A stretch of DNA of 64,000 nt from UBA5364 sp050259235 (GCA_050259235.1 JBLNAG010000004.1:17239-81238), one strand, 5' to 3'. Shown: positions 16,616 through 25,325, counted from the first letter of the stretch. The notes: a model not told the origin generated them from the sequence alone. Translations and numbers: made by a program.

Positions 16616-18382
16616 ATGTTTGGAAAAATAGTCTATATTAGTAATAATGTTGCGCATGTTAAAATAGGTGATAAAGATTTATTATCAACCAATTTAATGA
16701 ATTTTCACGTTGTTTTTGAAAATGAAGGAAAAAGAATATTAGGAGAAATTGAAGATATTGGTGAAGATGTCATCAAAATTAGTTTTTTAGGTGAGTTTAT
16801 TGATAATCACTTTGTAGGTGGTATTCTTCATAAGCCATCTCTTTCATCAATGGTTAGAGTTATAAATAAAGATGAAATTAAACTGATTGTAGGAGAAAAA
16901 TCACCTGGCAGTATGGAATTAGGAATAAGTCCACTATATGATGATTGTTCAATTATGTTAGATATAAATAATTTCTTTAGTAACCACTTTGCTATATTTG
17001 GTAATACTGGTAGTGGTAAATCATGTGGTGTGGCTAGACTTGTTCAAAATTTATTTGGAAATTCTAGTTTAATGCCATATCGAGCTAATATATTTATATT
17101 TGATGCTTATAGTGAATATCATAGTGCATTTAAAGAAATTGATAAAATAAATCCTAATTATAAGTTTAAATTTTTTTCTACAGGGGAAGAAACAGATGAA
17201 GAACATAAACTTAGAATTCCTTTATGGTTATTAGATGTTGATGATATAGCATTACTATTAAATGCTAATGATCATGCTCAATTACCAATCATAGAAAGAA
17301 TGTTAAAACTTGCTAATATTTTTGCTGGTTCAAGTGAAGATGCTTTAAAATATAAGAACCATTTAATTGCTAGTGCAATTATGGCTATTCTTTATACTAA
17401 TCAAACTTCACCCGCTAAGAGAAATGATGTATTTTCTATTTTAGCTAGTTGTTCAACAGCACAATTTAATTTAGAAGCTCCTGTTCAAGGAATAGGATAT
17501 ACTAGATCATTTAGAGATTGCTTTATAATTGATACATCTGGACAATTTCCTGAAAGTAACTTAATGACACAATATGTATCATCATTTATTGATGAAAAAT
17601 TAAACGATTTTGATCCAACAGGTATTAATTTTTATACTTTGGAAGATTTAGAAAAAGCCCTTAACTTTACATTAATTTCAGAAGGGTTACTTAGAAATGA
17701 AAAATCATTTAATGCAGCTATTACTTTAAAGGTTAGACTTCATTCATTAGCAATTAGTAAAGAAGCACAATTCTTTAGATATCCTCGTTTTATAACAGCA
17801 CAAAATTTTATTGCTTCTTTAGTTAGTGATGATGGTAAAAAAGCTCAAATTGTTAACTTTAGTTTGGAAGATATTGATGATGCTTTAGGTAAAGTTATAA
17901 CTAAGATATTTACTAAAATGTTATTTGTATTTACTAAAGCTTTAGGTTCAAGAGCATCTATACCATTTCATATTTTTCTAGAAGAATCACACAGGTATGT
18001 TCAAAATGATGGAGATAGGTTCTTAATTGGATATAATATTTTTGAAAGAGTCGCAAAAGAAGGAAGAAAATATGGGTTAATGCTTAACTTGATTTCACAA
18101 AGACCTGTTGAATTATCTGATACTGTTATTTCACAATGTAGTAACTTCTTAATTTTTAGAATGAATCACCCACGTGATATTGAATATATTCGTAAGATGT
18201 TACCAAATATTAGTTCTGAAATTGTAGAAAAACAAAAGAGTCTTCAACCTGGTACTTGTGTAGCGTTTGGTAAAGCATTTAAGGTTCCGATGATTGTTAA
18301 AATGGAAATGCCTAATCCTGAACCATATAGTGCTAACTGTGATGTTGTTCAAACATGGGCAGTAAGAAATGGAGTACAATAG
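16616..18382 (+). CDS. HerA-like hexameric ATPase (DUF87), paralogue 1
   Basis: A 588-residue HerA/FtsK-superfamily ATPase. An N-terminal HAS-barrel-like beta domain (about 1-110) is followed by Walker A FGNTGSGKSCG near residue 131, a central helical region, Walker B HIFLEESHRYV near 455, and the arginine-rich KEGRKYG segment. HerA proteins translocate DNA in archaea (with NurA) and in some bacterial defence systems. No nuclease, SIR2 or other effector is adjacent; the gene sits between ylxM and ffh. A close paralogue lies at 35005-36777. Its role in this organism is unknown. Confidence 0.85.
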   Translation: MFGKIVYISNNVAHVKIGDKDLLSTNLMNFHVVFENEGKRILGEIEDIGEDVIKISFLGEFIDNHFVGGILHKPSLSSMVRVINKDEIKLIVGEKSPGSMELGISPLYDDCSIMLDINNFFSNHFAIFGNTGSGKSCGVARLVQNLFGNSSLMPYRANIFIFDAYSEYHSAFKEIDKINPNYKFKFFSTGEETDEEHKLRIPLWLLDVDDIALLLNANDHAQLPIIERMLKLANIFAGSSEDALKYKNHLIASAIMAILYTNQTSPAKRNDVFSILASCSTAQFNLEAPVQGIGYTRSFRDCFIIDTSGQFPESNLMTQYVSSFIDEKLNDFDPTGINFYTLEDLEKALNFTLISEGLLRNEKSFNAAITLKVRLHSLAISKEAQFFRYPRFITAQNFIASLVSDDGKKAQIVNFSLEDIDDALGKVITKIFTKMLFVFTKALGSRASIPFHIFLEESHRYVQNDGDRFLIGYNIFERVAKEGRKYGLMLNLISQRPVELSDTVISQCSNFLIFRMNHPRDIEYIRKMLPNISSEIVEKQKSLQPGTCVAFGKAFKVPMIVKMEMPNPEPYSANCDVVQTWAVRNGVQ

Positions 18383-18394
18383 TACTCTTTTTTT
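18372..18394 (+). terminator. Terminator between the HerA-like gene and ffh
   Basis: Six-bp stem 18372-18377 with 18382-18387, four-base loop, T7 tail. It overlaps the stop codon. Confidence 0.75.
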
Positions 18395-18418
18395 GTTTTA
18401 AATACAATATAAATAGTG

Positions 18419-18424
18419 TATAAT
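18419..18424 (+). promoter_or_regulatory. -10 element of the ffh promoter
   Basis: TATAAT preceded by TG, 18 bases before the ffh ATG; GTGGTGAT is the ribosome binding site. No clear -35. Confidence 0.5.
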
Positions 18425-18442
18425 TATAAGTGGTGATTATAT

Positions 18443-19744
18443 ATGTTTGAAAATTTAGGTAATAGATTACAAAATGCTATTAATAAGATAAAAGGTTATG
18501 GAAAAATAACTGAAGAAAATATTGGTGAAGTAACACGTGAGATTAGATTAGCTTTATTGGAAGCTGATGTTAACTACGTAGTTGTTAAAGAATTTATCAA
18601 TAATGTAAAAGAAAAATCTTTAGGTGAAGAAGTAAGTAAAAGTTTAAAACCCGGTGAGTTATTCGTTAAAATTGTAAAAGATGAATTAGTAAATTTATTG
18701 GGTGGTGAAAAAAAAGAACTACACACTAGTGGTAATCCTAGCATATTAATGTTAGTAGGACTACAGGGGTCTGGTAAAACAACTACTATTGGTAAGTTAG
18801 GATTATTACTTCGAAAAAAATATAATAAAAAGCCATTATTAGTGGCTTGTGATGTTTATAGACCTGCTGCTATTGATCAATTAAAACAAATAGGTAAACA
18901 ATTAAATATTGATGTATATGAAGAAGGGGCTGGGAATCCAGTCGAAATAGCTAAAAATGCTATTAAGTATGCTAAAGAAAATAATTATAACTATGTTTTA
19001 ATCGATACAGCAGGTAGACTTCATATTGATGAACTACTAATGGAAGAATTACAAAATATTAATAGAGAAGTAAATGCTAATGAAATCCTACTAGTAGTTG
19101 ATAGTATGACTGGACAAGATGCCATTAACGTTATTATAGGATTTAATGATAAATTAAATCTTACTGGTGCTATTCTTACTAAATTAGATGGTGATACTAG
19201 AGGGGGAGCAGCTTTATCAATTAGACATTTAACTAATGTTCCAATTAAATTTATTGGAGTTAGTGAAAAAATGGATGGGCTTGAAGAATTCTATCCAGAT
19301 CGTATGGCAACTCGTATTTTAGGTATGGGCGACCTAATGAGTATGATAGAAAAAGCCGAAGAGGTTATCGATCAAGAAGAAGCTTTAGCTACTTCTAAAA
19401 AGATGCAAAAAGGTAAATTTGATTTAGAAGATTTCTTAAGTAGTTTAAGACAAATAAAAAAATTAGGACCTTTAGAAAACCTAATTAAGATGTTACCAGG
19501 AGCTTCAAAACTTGGTGATATAAAAATAGATCCTAAGGAATTAGCTCATATTGAAGCCATTATTTATTCAATGACTCCTTATGAAAGAAGACATCCTGAA
19601 ATATTAAAAGCTACAAGAAAAATTCGTATAGCTAAGGGATCAGGTCAATCAGTAGAACAAGTTAATCAGTTATTAAAGAGATTTGAACAAATGAAAGTAA
19701 TGATGAAACAATTTCAAAATGGTAATTTAAAGCTACCATTTTAA
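18443..19744 (+). CDS. ffh: Signal recognition particle protein Ffh (SRP54)
   Basis: A 433-residue SRP GTPase. The N domain (about 1-95) is followed by Walker A GLQGSGKTTT near residue 107, DVYRPAAIDQL, DTAGRLH, TKLDGDTRGGAA, and a Met-rich M domain from about 295 that binds 4.5S RNA and signal peptides (RILGMGD to the C-terminus). The M domain ends in KLPF, the same tail found in the duplicated fragment at 20655-20703. The gene has its own promoter. rpsP, often downstream in Bacilli, is absent. Confidence 0.97.
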   Translation: MFENLGNRLQNAINKIKGYGKITEENIGEVTREIRLALLEADVNYVVVKEFINNVKEKSLGEEVSKSLKPGELFVKIVKDELVNLLGGEKKELHTSGNPSILMLVGLQGSGKTTTIGKLGLLLRKKYNKKPLLVACDVYRPAAIDQLKQIGKQLNIDVYEEGAGNPVEIAKNAIKYAKENNYNYVLIDTAGRLHIDELLMEELQNINREVNANEILLVVDSMTGQDAINVIIGFNDKLNLTGAILTKLDGDTRGGAALSIRHLTNVPIKFIGVSEKMDGLEEFYPDRMATRILGMGDLMSMIEKAEEVIDQEEALATSKKMQKGKFDLEDFLSSLRQIKKLGPLENLIKMLPGASKLGDIKIDPKELAHIEAIIYSMTPYERRHPEILKATRKIRIAKGSGQSVEQVNQLLKRFEQMKVMMKQFQNGNLKLPF

Positions 19745-19853
19745 GGTAAATAAAATATATTCTATAAATTAATTATTTAAAACTCTAAATAATGTGTTTA
19801 TTTATTTTTATTAAAAAGTGATTTATAATTACAAGTGAAAGGTTGTGAAATAT

Positions 19854-20540
19854 ATGAAAAAGATATTTATGTTTATTATAAGTATAATTACTATAGGGAT
19901 GGTACTAGTTCCAAGTACAGTTAATGCTGAAGAAAAGGTAACAAATTTTGAGGAAACAATAAATGAGGAAATTACAACATTCCAAGGTCAAAATGGTTAT
20001 GAAGAGTATGTTGATAAATTAAAAAAAGCAGATTTATCTAATTATAAAGAAAGTGATGATAAGATTAATGTATACATTTTTAGAGGTAATACATGTAGTT
20101 ATTGTTTAAAAGCAATTGTATATTTTGCTAGTATTGCACCGGAATACGGTAAATATTTTAATTTAGTAACATATGAAGTTTGGAATAATAGTGATAATGC
20201 CAATTTATTTAAAGAAACAGCTGCTTTTTTAAATGGAAGTGCAGATGGGGTTCCTTATATAATTATAGGAGAGAAAACGTTCAATGGTTATAGTGAATCA
20301 ATGAACGCTGAAATTGAAGCTCAAATAAAAAAAGAGTATGAAAGCAGTAATAGATATGATGTTTTAAAGGAATTAAAAAATAATGGTGGTAAAGAAACAA
20401 ATAGTAATAATAATATTTTAGGTCAATTTGCTATTACTTTAGAAATCGTTATTGCTGTTGGATTAATTATGTATATTAATTTTAAAAATAATAAACTAAG
20501 AGAAGAACTTGAAAACATCAAAAAAAATAAAAAGCATTAG
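19854..20540 (+). CDS. Membrane-anchored extracytoplasmic thioredoxin-like protein
   Basis: A 228-residue protein with a signal peptide (hydrophobic to about residue 20, then VNAEE), a thioredoxin-like domain with the redox motif RGNTCSYC near residue 80 and a cis-Pro in GVPYIIIGEK near 135, and one C-terminal membrane helix (about 195-213) with a basic cytoplasmic tail. It probably acts on disulfides at the cell surface; the exact family is unclear. The ATG at 19854 is preferred over the GTG at 19845, which is too close to the AAGG site. It lies between ffh and the ffh fragment. Confidence 0.72.
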   Translation: MKKIFMFIISIITIGMVLVPSTVNAEEKVTNFEETINEEITTFQGQNGYEEYVDKLKKADLSNYKESDDKINVYIFRGNTCSYCLKAIVYFASIAPEYGKYFNLVTYEVWNNSDNANLFKETAAFLNGSADGVPYIIIGEKTFNGYSESMNAEIEAQIKKEYESSNRYDVLKELKNNGGKETNSNNNILGQFAITLEIVIAVGLIMYINFKNNKLREELENIKKNKKH

Positions 20541-20592
20541 AATTTACTAATGATAATATGTAATATATTATAAAATGGTACATATTGATGCT

Positions 20593-20614
20593 AAACGGAA
20601 TAATCCGTTTTTTT
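20593..20614 (+). terminator. Terminator after the thioredoxin-like gene
   Basis: Seven-bp stem 20593-20599 with 20604-20610, four-base loop, T-tract. An A/T-only hairpin follows at about 20622-20642. Confidence 0.8.
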
Positions 20615-20654
20615 ATGGGTAAAAAAATATTGATATTTTTTTTTCATATACAAG

Positions 20655-20703
20655 AAGTAATGATGAAACAACTTCAAAATGGTAATTTTAAACTACCTTT
20701 TTA
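20655..20703 (+). pseudogene. Duplicated 3' end of ffh
   Basis: About 50 bases match the end of ffh (19695-19743), offset by exactly 960 bases, with five substitutions. Read in the same frame it gives VMMKQLQNGNFKLPF and a stop, against VMMKQFQNGNLKLPF in the intact gene. Similarity continues a few bases past the stop. Two changes are silent and two exchange Phe and Leu, so this copy probably diverged while it was coding. No start codon or ribosome binding site belongs to it. Confidence 0.85.
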
Positions 20704-20766
20704 AGGCAAATAACATATTCAACATTTTACCTCTATCATATTATAGAATAGATAAGGGGGATAAAA

Positions 20767-21096
20767 ATGTTTAATAGAAAATGTTTTTGCAATCGTCAAA
20801 TGGGTTATATGAATACTATGCCTATGCCTCAAATGTGGGGTGGAATGAATAATACTCCTCATATGATGGAAGAAATGGAAGAAGCATCAGAAATGGGATG
20901 CGGATGTCCAGTTGTAGAACCTGCTGTTACAAAATGTGTACAAAGAGATTTTTGTCATCAAGTACCACATGTTTGCCCAGTTCATACACATGTAGTAAAT
21001 CGTCATATCTACAATCATACCTATACACCACAATATTCATGCTCCGAAGAAAACCAATGTATAAATGTTGGAAATACTGGGTGCTGTGGTTTTTAA
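20767..21096 (+). CDS. Cys/His-rich CotD-like spore coat family protein
   Basis: A 109-residue protein with no signal peptide, rich in Met, His and Cys. The first 45 residues are Met/Gly/Asn-rich; the second half has CGCPVV, CHQVPHVCPVHTHVVNRHIY and a terminal CC. The PH-x-C/H-P-x-H-T-x-VN-x-H pattern recalls Bacillus inner coat protein CotD. A metal-binding role is the alternative. AAGGGGG precedes the ATG. The upstream CATATTATA at 20737-20745 fits the sigma-K -10 form but equally fits an AT-rich vegetative -10, and no suitably spaced AC was found. Confidence 0.6.
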   Translation: MFNRKCFCNRQMGYMNTMPMPQMWGGMNNTPHMMEEMEEASEMGCGCPVVEPAVTKCVQRDFCHQVPHVCPVHTHVVNRHIYNHTYTPQYSCSEENQCINVGNTGCCGF

Positions 21097-21120
21097 AAAC
21101 AGACTCTAAGTCTGTTTTTT
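21095..21120. terminator. Bidirectional terminator between CotD-like and VanY-like genes
   Basis: Eleven-bp stem 21095-21105 with 21109-21119, three-base loop, A and T flanks; serves convergent genes. Confidence 0.85.
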
Positions 21121-21726
21121 TATGTACTCTTCTAGAGTTAAATCATTATTATAAATTTCGGTAGCAGGTTTAATTCCGACATAACGATAATGCCAAGGTT
21201 CATATTTATATCCTGTTATTTCTATTTTATCTTTAGGGTATCTCAAAATATAACCATATTTATGAGCATTATCTTTCATCCAATTAAACTCAATGCTATC
21301 TTCAAATAAATCATAATCGTTATTTGATCCCATTACATCAATTGCTAAACCAGTTTGATGTTCTGAATATCCGGGTTTGGCAGAACAAAGTAGGGCATAT
21401 TCTATTCCTTTGTTCTTAACATATTCATTATGTAATTCATATTGATATTTATAATCACGATATGCAGACACTACAACAATTTTATATCCTAAAGCTAAAG
21501 CATCACTACTAAGTTTTTCATATTGTTGTTTAGCTTCATTTTTTAAATACTTATTTTCATTTGAAAACTTTATATCTATATGTTCTAAATCACTAGGAAC
21601 ATAATCACTAGGTAAACCGTTTTCTTTATTAACCAATATTAAATTATCATTGATAAAACCATCCTCCTTTATATACAATATAAATAAGATAATAATGACA
21701 ATATAAATGAACCCACGGATATTCAT
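21106..21726 (-). CDS. VanY/M15B D,D-carboxypeptidase, short paralogue
   Basis: A 206-residue membrane-anchored peptidase (N-terminal helix about 4-20). The zinc-binding motif YSEHQTGLAIDV (about residues 122-133) and the catalytic EPWHYRYVG near 180 are intact. M15B enzymes remove the terminal D-Ala from peptidoglycan stems. This copy has no N-terminal repeat module: the anchor leads straight into the LILVNKENGLPSDYVP segment shared by all three paralogues. The ribosome binding site is GGTGAT. It is the last of three tandem minus-strand copies. Confidence 0.88.
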   Translation of the reverse strand: MNIRGFIYIVIIILFILYIKEDGFINDNLILVNKENGLPSDYVPSDLEHIDIKFSNENKYLKNEAKQQYEKLSSDALALGYKIVVVSAYRDYKYQYELHNEYVKNKGIEYALLCSAKPGYSEHQTGLAIDVMGSNNDYDLFEDSIEFNWMKDNAHKYGYILRYPKDKIEITGYKYEPWHYRYVGIKPATEIYNNDLTLEEYIKKQT

Positions 21727-21756
21727 AATATCACCATTACATTATATGTAATAAAT

Positions 21757-21783
21757 AAAAAAATAGGATTTATCCTATTTTTT
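21757..21783 (-). terminator. Terminator of the middle VanY-like gene
   Basis: Eleven-bp stem, 21758-21768 with 21773-21783, four-base loop; the minus-strand T-tract corresponds to the A-run at 21757-21763. Confidence 0.75.
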
Positions 21784-23004
21784 ATCTATAAAGTATGCAT
21801 AATATTCTTCGTATGTAATATCCAATTCATATATCTTTGTAGCCACTTCAACACCAACATAACGATAGTGCCAAGGTTCATAATTATATCCCGTTAAATA
21901 TTCTTTTCCTTCAGGATATCTTAGAATAAAACCATATTTATGAGCATTATCTTTCATCCAAGTAAATTCATCAGTATACTCAAAGGCTCCTAAATCGTTT
22001 TCACCACTAGCACCAACATCTAATGATAAACCAGTTTGATGTTCTGAATATCCAGGTCTTGCTGAATAACTATCTGCCCAAGCTAATCCATTAGTACTTT
22101 TATAATTAGTATAAATAGAATTTTGGGTATCAAAGCTACGATATGCTGATTTATTTTTTACTATTAAACCTTCTTTTGCAGCATCATTAGCTAATTTAAC
22201 AAAGGCATCATAGGCTGTTTTATCTAACTCAGCAGAAGAGAAGGTGTATTTAGAATCCATTGGAACTAAATTACTACTTTTATAAGTGCTAGTTAATTTA
22301 TTAAATTTATTTACTAATAGTAAATTACCTTTACTAAGATCTACATCTTTAACATTAGTATAAAAATCATAATCTAAATTACTATTAACGTTAGCAACTA
22401 TATCTTTACCACTTTTAGTTGTATATTTATCACTATAATTTAAATAACGATCTAAACGATTAATTAAGAAATATTTATCTTTAATAATATTTACTAATGA
22501 ATTACTATATGGTTCATCTATATTGTTGTTTACGATTAAGATAATACTTTCAGCATCAGCCTTTTTATTATCTTCAGAATATTTAACATAATCATTTATT
22601 TTTTCTACTTTGAATTGATCATTATTTATAAGTTCACTTAATGTCTTATTATATGGTAAATCAATATTGTTATTCATTAAGTATATAACATCATTAGTAG
22701 TAGCGTCTTTATATTCATTATAGTAGAATACATATTCATCCATATTATCTCTAGTATAATTAGAATTATTAATTAATTCTATATAATATTTATCATAATT
22801 TTCCTTAGTTAATACTTTTATATCACTCTTAGATGTCTTATTAAATATAAGGCTTATATCAGCTTCATTATAACCAAGTTTTTTTAACTTACTTCTATTA
22901 TTATTAATAAAACTAAATGTGAAATAACCAATTAATATTAATAGTACTATAAATAAAAATAATACAAATTTTCTTTTAAGTCTTTTTTTTCTTTTAGTTG
23001 CCAT
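21775..23004 (-). CDS. VanY/M15B D,D-carboxypeptidase with three N-terminal repeats
   Basis: A 409-residue paralogue with a very basic N-terminus and one membrane helix (about 13-33). Its extracellular linker holds three related units of about 48 residues, each ending in an N-N-N-I-D-x-P-Y-type sequence (about residues 89-118, 138-166, 185-215). The C-terminal catalytic domain keeps YSEHQTGLSLDV and EPWHYRYVG. The ATG at 23004 is preferred because GGTG lies six bases upstream; earlier in-frame ATGs at 23010 and 23022 are badly spaced. The repeats may space the enzyme away from the membrane. Confidence 0.88.
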   Translation of the reverse strand: MATKRKKRLKRKFVLFLFIVLLILIGYFTFSFINNNRSKLKKLGYNEADISLIFNKTSKSDIKVLTKENYDKYYIELINNSNYTRDNMDEYVFYYNEYKDATTNDVIYLMNNNIDLPYNKTLSELINNDQFKVEKINDYVKYSEDNKKADAESIILIVNNNIDEPYSNSLVNIIKDKYFLINRLDRYLNYSDKYTTKSGKDIVANVNSNLDYDFYTNVKDVDLSKGNLLLVNKFNKLTSTYKSSNLVPMDSKYTFSSAELDKTAYDAFVKLANDAAKEGLIVKNKSAYRSFDTQNSIYTNYKSTNGLAWADSYSARPGYSEHQTGLSLDVGASGENDLGAFEYTDEFTWMKDNAHKYGFILRYPEGKEYLTGYNYEPWHYRYVGVEVATKIYELDITYEEYYAYFIDKK

Positions 23005-23030
23005 AAACATCACCAAACCCATTATACTAT

Positions 23031-23056
23031 AAAAAAAATAGAATTTCTTCTATTTT
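23031..23056 (-). terminator. Terminator of the first VanY-like gene
   Basis: Nine-bp stem 23035-23043 with 23048-23056; minus-strand T-tract from the A-run at 23031-23038. Confidence 0.75.
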
Positions 23057-23976
23057 AAATAAAATGCATAATATTCGTCAAACGTAATGTCAAGTTCATT
23101 TATCTTTTCTGCGACTTCAGTACCAACATAACGATAATGCCAAGGTTCATATGCATATCCTGTTAGATATTCTTTTCCTTCAGGGTATCTTAAGATAAAA
23201 CCAAATTTATAAGCATTATCTTTCATCCATTTAAATTCATCAGTTGTTTCAAAACCTTCTAAACCGCCTTTTAAAGTACTTACATCAAGAGCTAAACCAG
23301 TTTCATGTTCTGAATGACCTGGACGCGCAGCTAAACTATCAGCTTTTTCTTTTCCTTGTCTATTTTTAATACTATCATATACACTTGTTTGATATGCATT
23401 ATCACGATAAGCAGAATTGGCAACAATAGTTAAACCTTCTTGTTTAGCAACATTAACCATTTCTTTAAAACTATCATATACTTCTTGTCTAATACTCTTA
23501 TCATTAAAAGCATATTGTAGATTCATTTTTACTAGATCTTTAATTTCATAGTCAGCAGGTAAAAAATTAAATTTATTAACTAATATTAATGTATCTTTAG
23601 ATAAATTTGTTTGAATAGGGTCAGTATAAAATTCTTCATCAGCTCTAACATTAATAAGCGCAACTATATCACTATAATCTTTATCTTTATTTACTTCTTT
23701 ATAATTTAAATATTTTTTTAGATTATCCATCATAAAATATTTTTCTTTATAGAACTTTAAAATTTCAGGATTATAATTGTTATTAAAGATATAGTTTTTA
23801 TATTCTTGATTTAATTTTAATATTTCCGTTATTTGATCTTGAGTATAACCCTTTTTATGAAGTTTATATTCTATACTATTAAAGTACTTATAACCTATAA
23901 ATCCTCCAACACCAACAGCAATAACAACAGTCACAATAGCAATCCATTTAATAACATTCTTATTGATATGTTTCAT
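23050..23976 (-). CDS. VanY/M15B D,D-carboxypeptidase with one N-terminal repeat
   Basis: A 308-residue paralogue: anchor helix at about 10-30, one copy of the repeat (LKKYLNYKEVNKDKDYS to DEEFY), then the catalytic domain with HSEHETGLALDVS and EPWHYRYVGTEV. It is closest to the middle copy across the last 170 residues. The ribosome binding site is AGGGTG, and TATAAT on the minus strand at 23994-23999 supplies a -10. It transcribes away from dacA, another D,D-carboxypeptidase, so this locus concentrates stem-peptide trimming enzymes. Confidence 0.88.
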   Translation of the reverse strand: MKHINKNVIKWIAIVTVVIAVGVGGFIGYKYFNSIEYKLHKKGYTQDQITEILKLNQEYKNYIFNNNYNPEILKFYKEKYFMMDNLKKYLNYKEVNKDKDYSDIVALINVRADEEFYTDPIQTNLSKDTLILVNKFNFLPADYEIKDLVKMNLQYAFNDKSIRQEVYDSFKEMVNVAKQEGLTIVANSAYRDNAYQTSVYDSIKNRQGKEKADSLAARPGHSEHETGLALDVSTLKGGLEGFETTDEFKWMKDNAYKFGFILRYPEGKEYLTGYAYEPWHYRYVGTEVAEKINELDITFDEYYAFYLK

Positions 23977-23993
23977 ATTATCACCCTAATTTT

Positions 23994-23999
23994 ATTATA
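23994..23999 (-). promoter_or_regulatory. -10 element of the VanY cluster
   Basis: TATAAT on the minus strand 18 bases upstream of the first VanY-like start codon. Confidence 0.5.
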
Positions 24000-24094
24000 C
24001 TATAATTATGAGTAAAAGCAATAAAAATGATTAAACAATATAATAAACTTTAATAAAATAGTTTTATTTTCATATTTTGTATTAGAGGTGAATT

Positions 24095-25240
24095 ATGAAA
24101 AAAATTTTACTGTGTTTATTATTGTTAATAGTGCCACTCACTATTCACGCGGAAGATTTAACGCTTGCTCCAAATAGTAAAAGTACCATTATGCTTGAAG
24201 CTAGTACTGGTGAAATAATATATGAAAAAAATAGTCATGAAAGATTTTCGCCAGCATCTATGACTAAGATGATGACAATGTTAATTATCATTGAAAATAT
24301 TGAAAAAGGCGTTATTAAATGGGATGATATAGTCACTATATCAGCTAATGCATCAGGAATGGGTGGAAGTCAAATCTTACTTGAAACTAATGAAAAAATG
24401 AGTGTCCAAGACTTATTTAAAGGGATTGCTGTAGCGTCTGGAAATGATGCTTCAGTTGCTATGGCTGAAAAAATCGCAGGTACAGAAGCAAATTTTGTTA
24501 GTATGATGAATAATAGGGCAAAGGAGTTAGGATTAAAAGATACTAACTTTAAAAACTGTCATGGATTAGATGCTGCTAATCATTATTCAAGTGCTTATGA
24601 TATGTCTATGATTGCTAAAGAATTAGTTAAACATGAAAAGGTATTAGAGTTTAGTAAGATTTATGATACTTATTTAAGAGAAAATACTGAGAATAAAGTT
24701 TGGTTAGTCAATACTAATAAATTAGTACGTTTCTATGATGGCGTTGATGGATTAAAGACTGGTTATACTGATGGGGCAGGTTATTGTTTAACAGCAACTG
24801 CTAAAAGAGATGGTATGCGTATTATCGCGGTTGTTATGGGAGAACCAGATAGTGTTACTAGAAATAAAGAAGTAAGTGAAATGTTAGATTATTCATTTGC
24901 GCAATATGAAATAGAAACCTTATTATCAACTAAAAGTATTATAGGTAGAAAGAATGTTGAAAAGGGAATAGAAAAATATGTTGAATTAGTCCCTGTTGAA
25001 AATGTTACTGTATTACATAAAAAAATGGATAAGAAAAAGATTGCTACTTATGAACTTGATTTATATGATTTAAAAGCTCCTTTAAAAAAGGGTGATGTAG
25101 TTGGTACATTAACCATCATTGAAGATAGTAAAGAAACTAGAAGTATCAATATTACTGTTAATAAAGAAATTAAAAAAGCTAATTTATTTCAATTATATTG
25201 GCGATATATAAAAGATATTATTAGTGGTGATATAAAATAA
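24095..25240 (+). CDS. dacA: Serine-type D-alanyl-D-alanine carboxypeptidase (PBP5 family)
   Basis: A 381-residue low-molecular-weight penicillin-binding protein. Signal peptide at residues 1-18; catalytic SMTK near residue 53, SGN near 110 and KTG near 221 are all present. A C-terminal beta domain and an amphipathic final helix (LFQLYWRYIKDIIS) would attach it to the membrane, as in Bacillus DacA/DacF. It removes the terminal D-Ala from stem peptides. It may be a DacF-like rather than DacA-like member. Confidence 0.92.
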   Translation: MKKILLCLLLLIVPLTIHAEDLTLAPNSKSTIMLEASTGEIIYEKNSHERFSPASMTKMMTMLIIIENIEKGVIKWDDIVTISANASGMGGSQILLETNEKMSVQDLFKGIAVASGNDASVAMAEKIAGTEANFVSMMNNRAKELGLKDTNFKNCHGLDAANHYSSAYDMSMIAKELVKHEKVLEFSKIYDTYLRENTENKVWLVNTNKLVRFYDGVDGLKTGYTDGAGYCLTATAKRDGMRIIAVVMGEPDSVTRNKEVSEMLDYSFAQYEIETLLSTKSIIGRKNVEKGIEKYVELVPVENVTVLHKKMDKKKIATYELDLYDLKAPLKKGDVVGTLTIIEDSKETRSINITVNKEIKKANLFQLYWRYIKDIISGDIK

Positions 25241-25264
25241 CAAGTAGAAATACTTGTTTTTTTG
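25241..25264 (+). terminator. Terminator of dacA
   Basis: Six-bp stem 25241-25246 with 25251-25256, GAAA loop, T7 tail. Confidence 0.85.
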
Positions 25265-25278
25265 TTAAAATTTTACTA

Positions 25279-25308
25279 TTGACAATATACCCCCCAGAGG
25301 TATATTAT
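25279..25308 (+). promoter_or_regulatory. Copper operon promoter with CsoR-type operator
   Basis: TTGACA at 25279-25284 and a -10 at 25301-25308 (TATATT with 16-bp or TATTAT with 18-bp spacing). Between them lies TATACC-7-GGTATA (25286-25304), a C/G-run inverted repeat of the CsoR type. Binding there would occlude polymerase. Copper-dependent derepression of the operon below is inferred. Confidence 0.8.
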
Positions 25309-25325
25309 GTTGTTGAGGTGATATT

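Noticed and set aside
16616..18382. HerA-like ATPase as part of an anti-phage system
   Set aside because: No SIR2, DUF4297, NurA or other effector lies beside either copy; both are in housekeeping surroundings.
21106..23976. Repeat structure in the VanY cluster as CRISPR or mobile DNA
   Set aside because: The similarity is at protein level between paralogues and within linkers; there are no short regularly spaced identical repeats.
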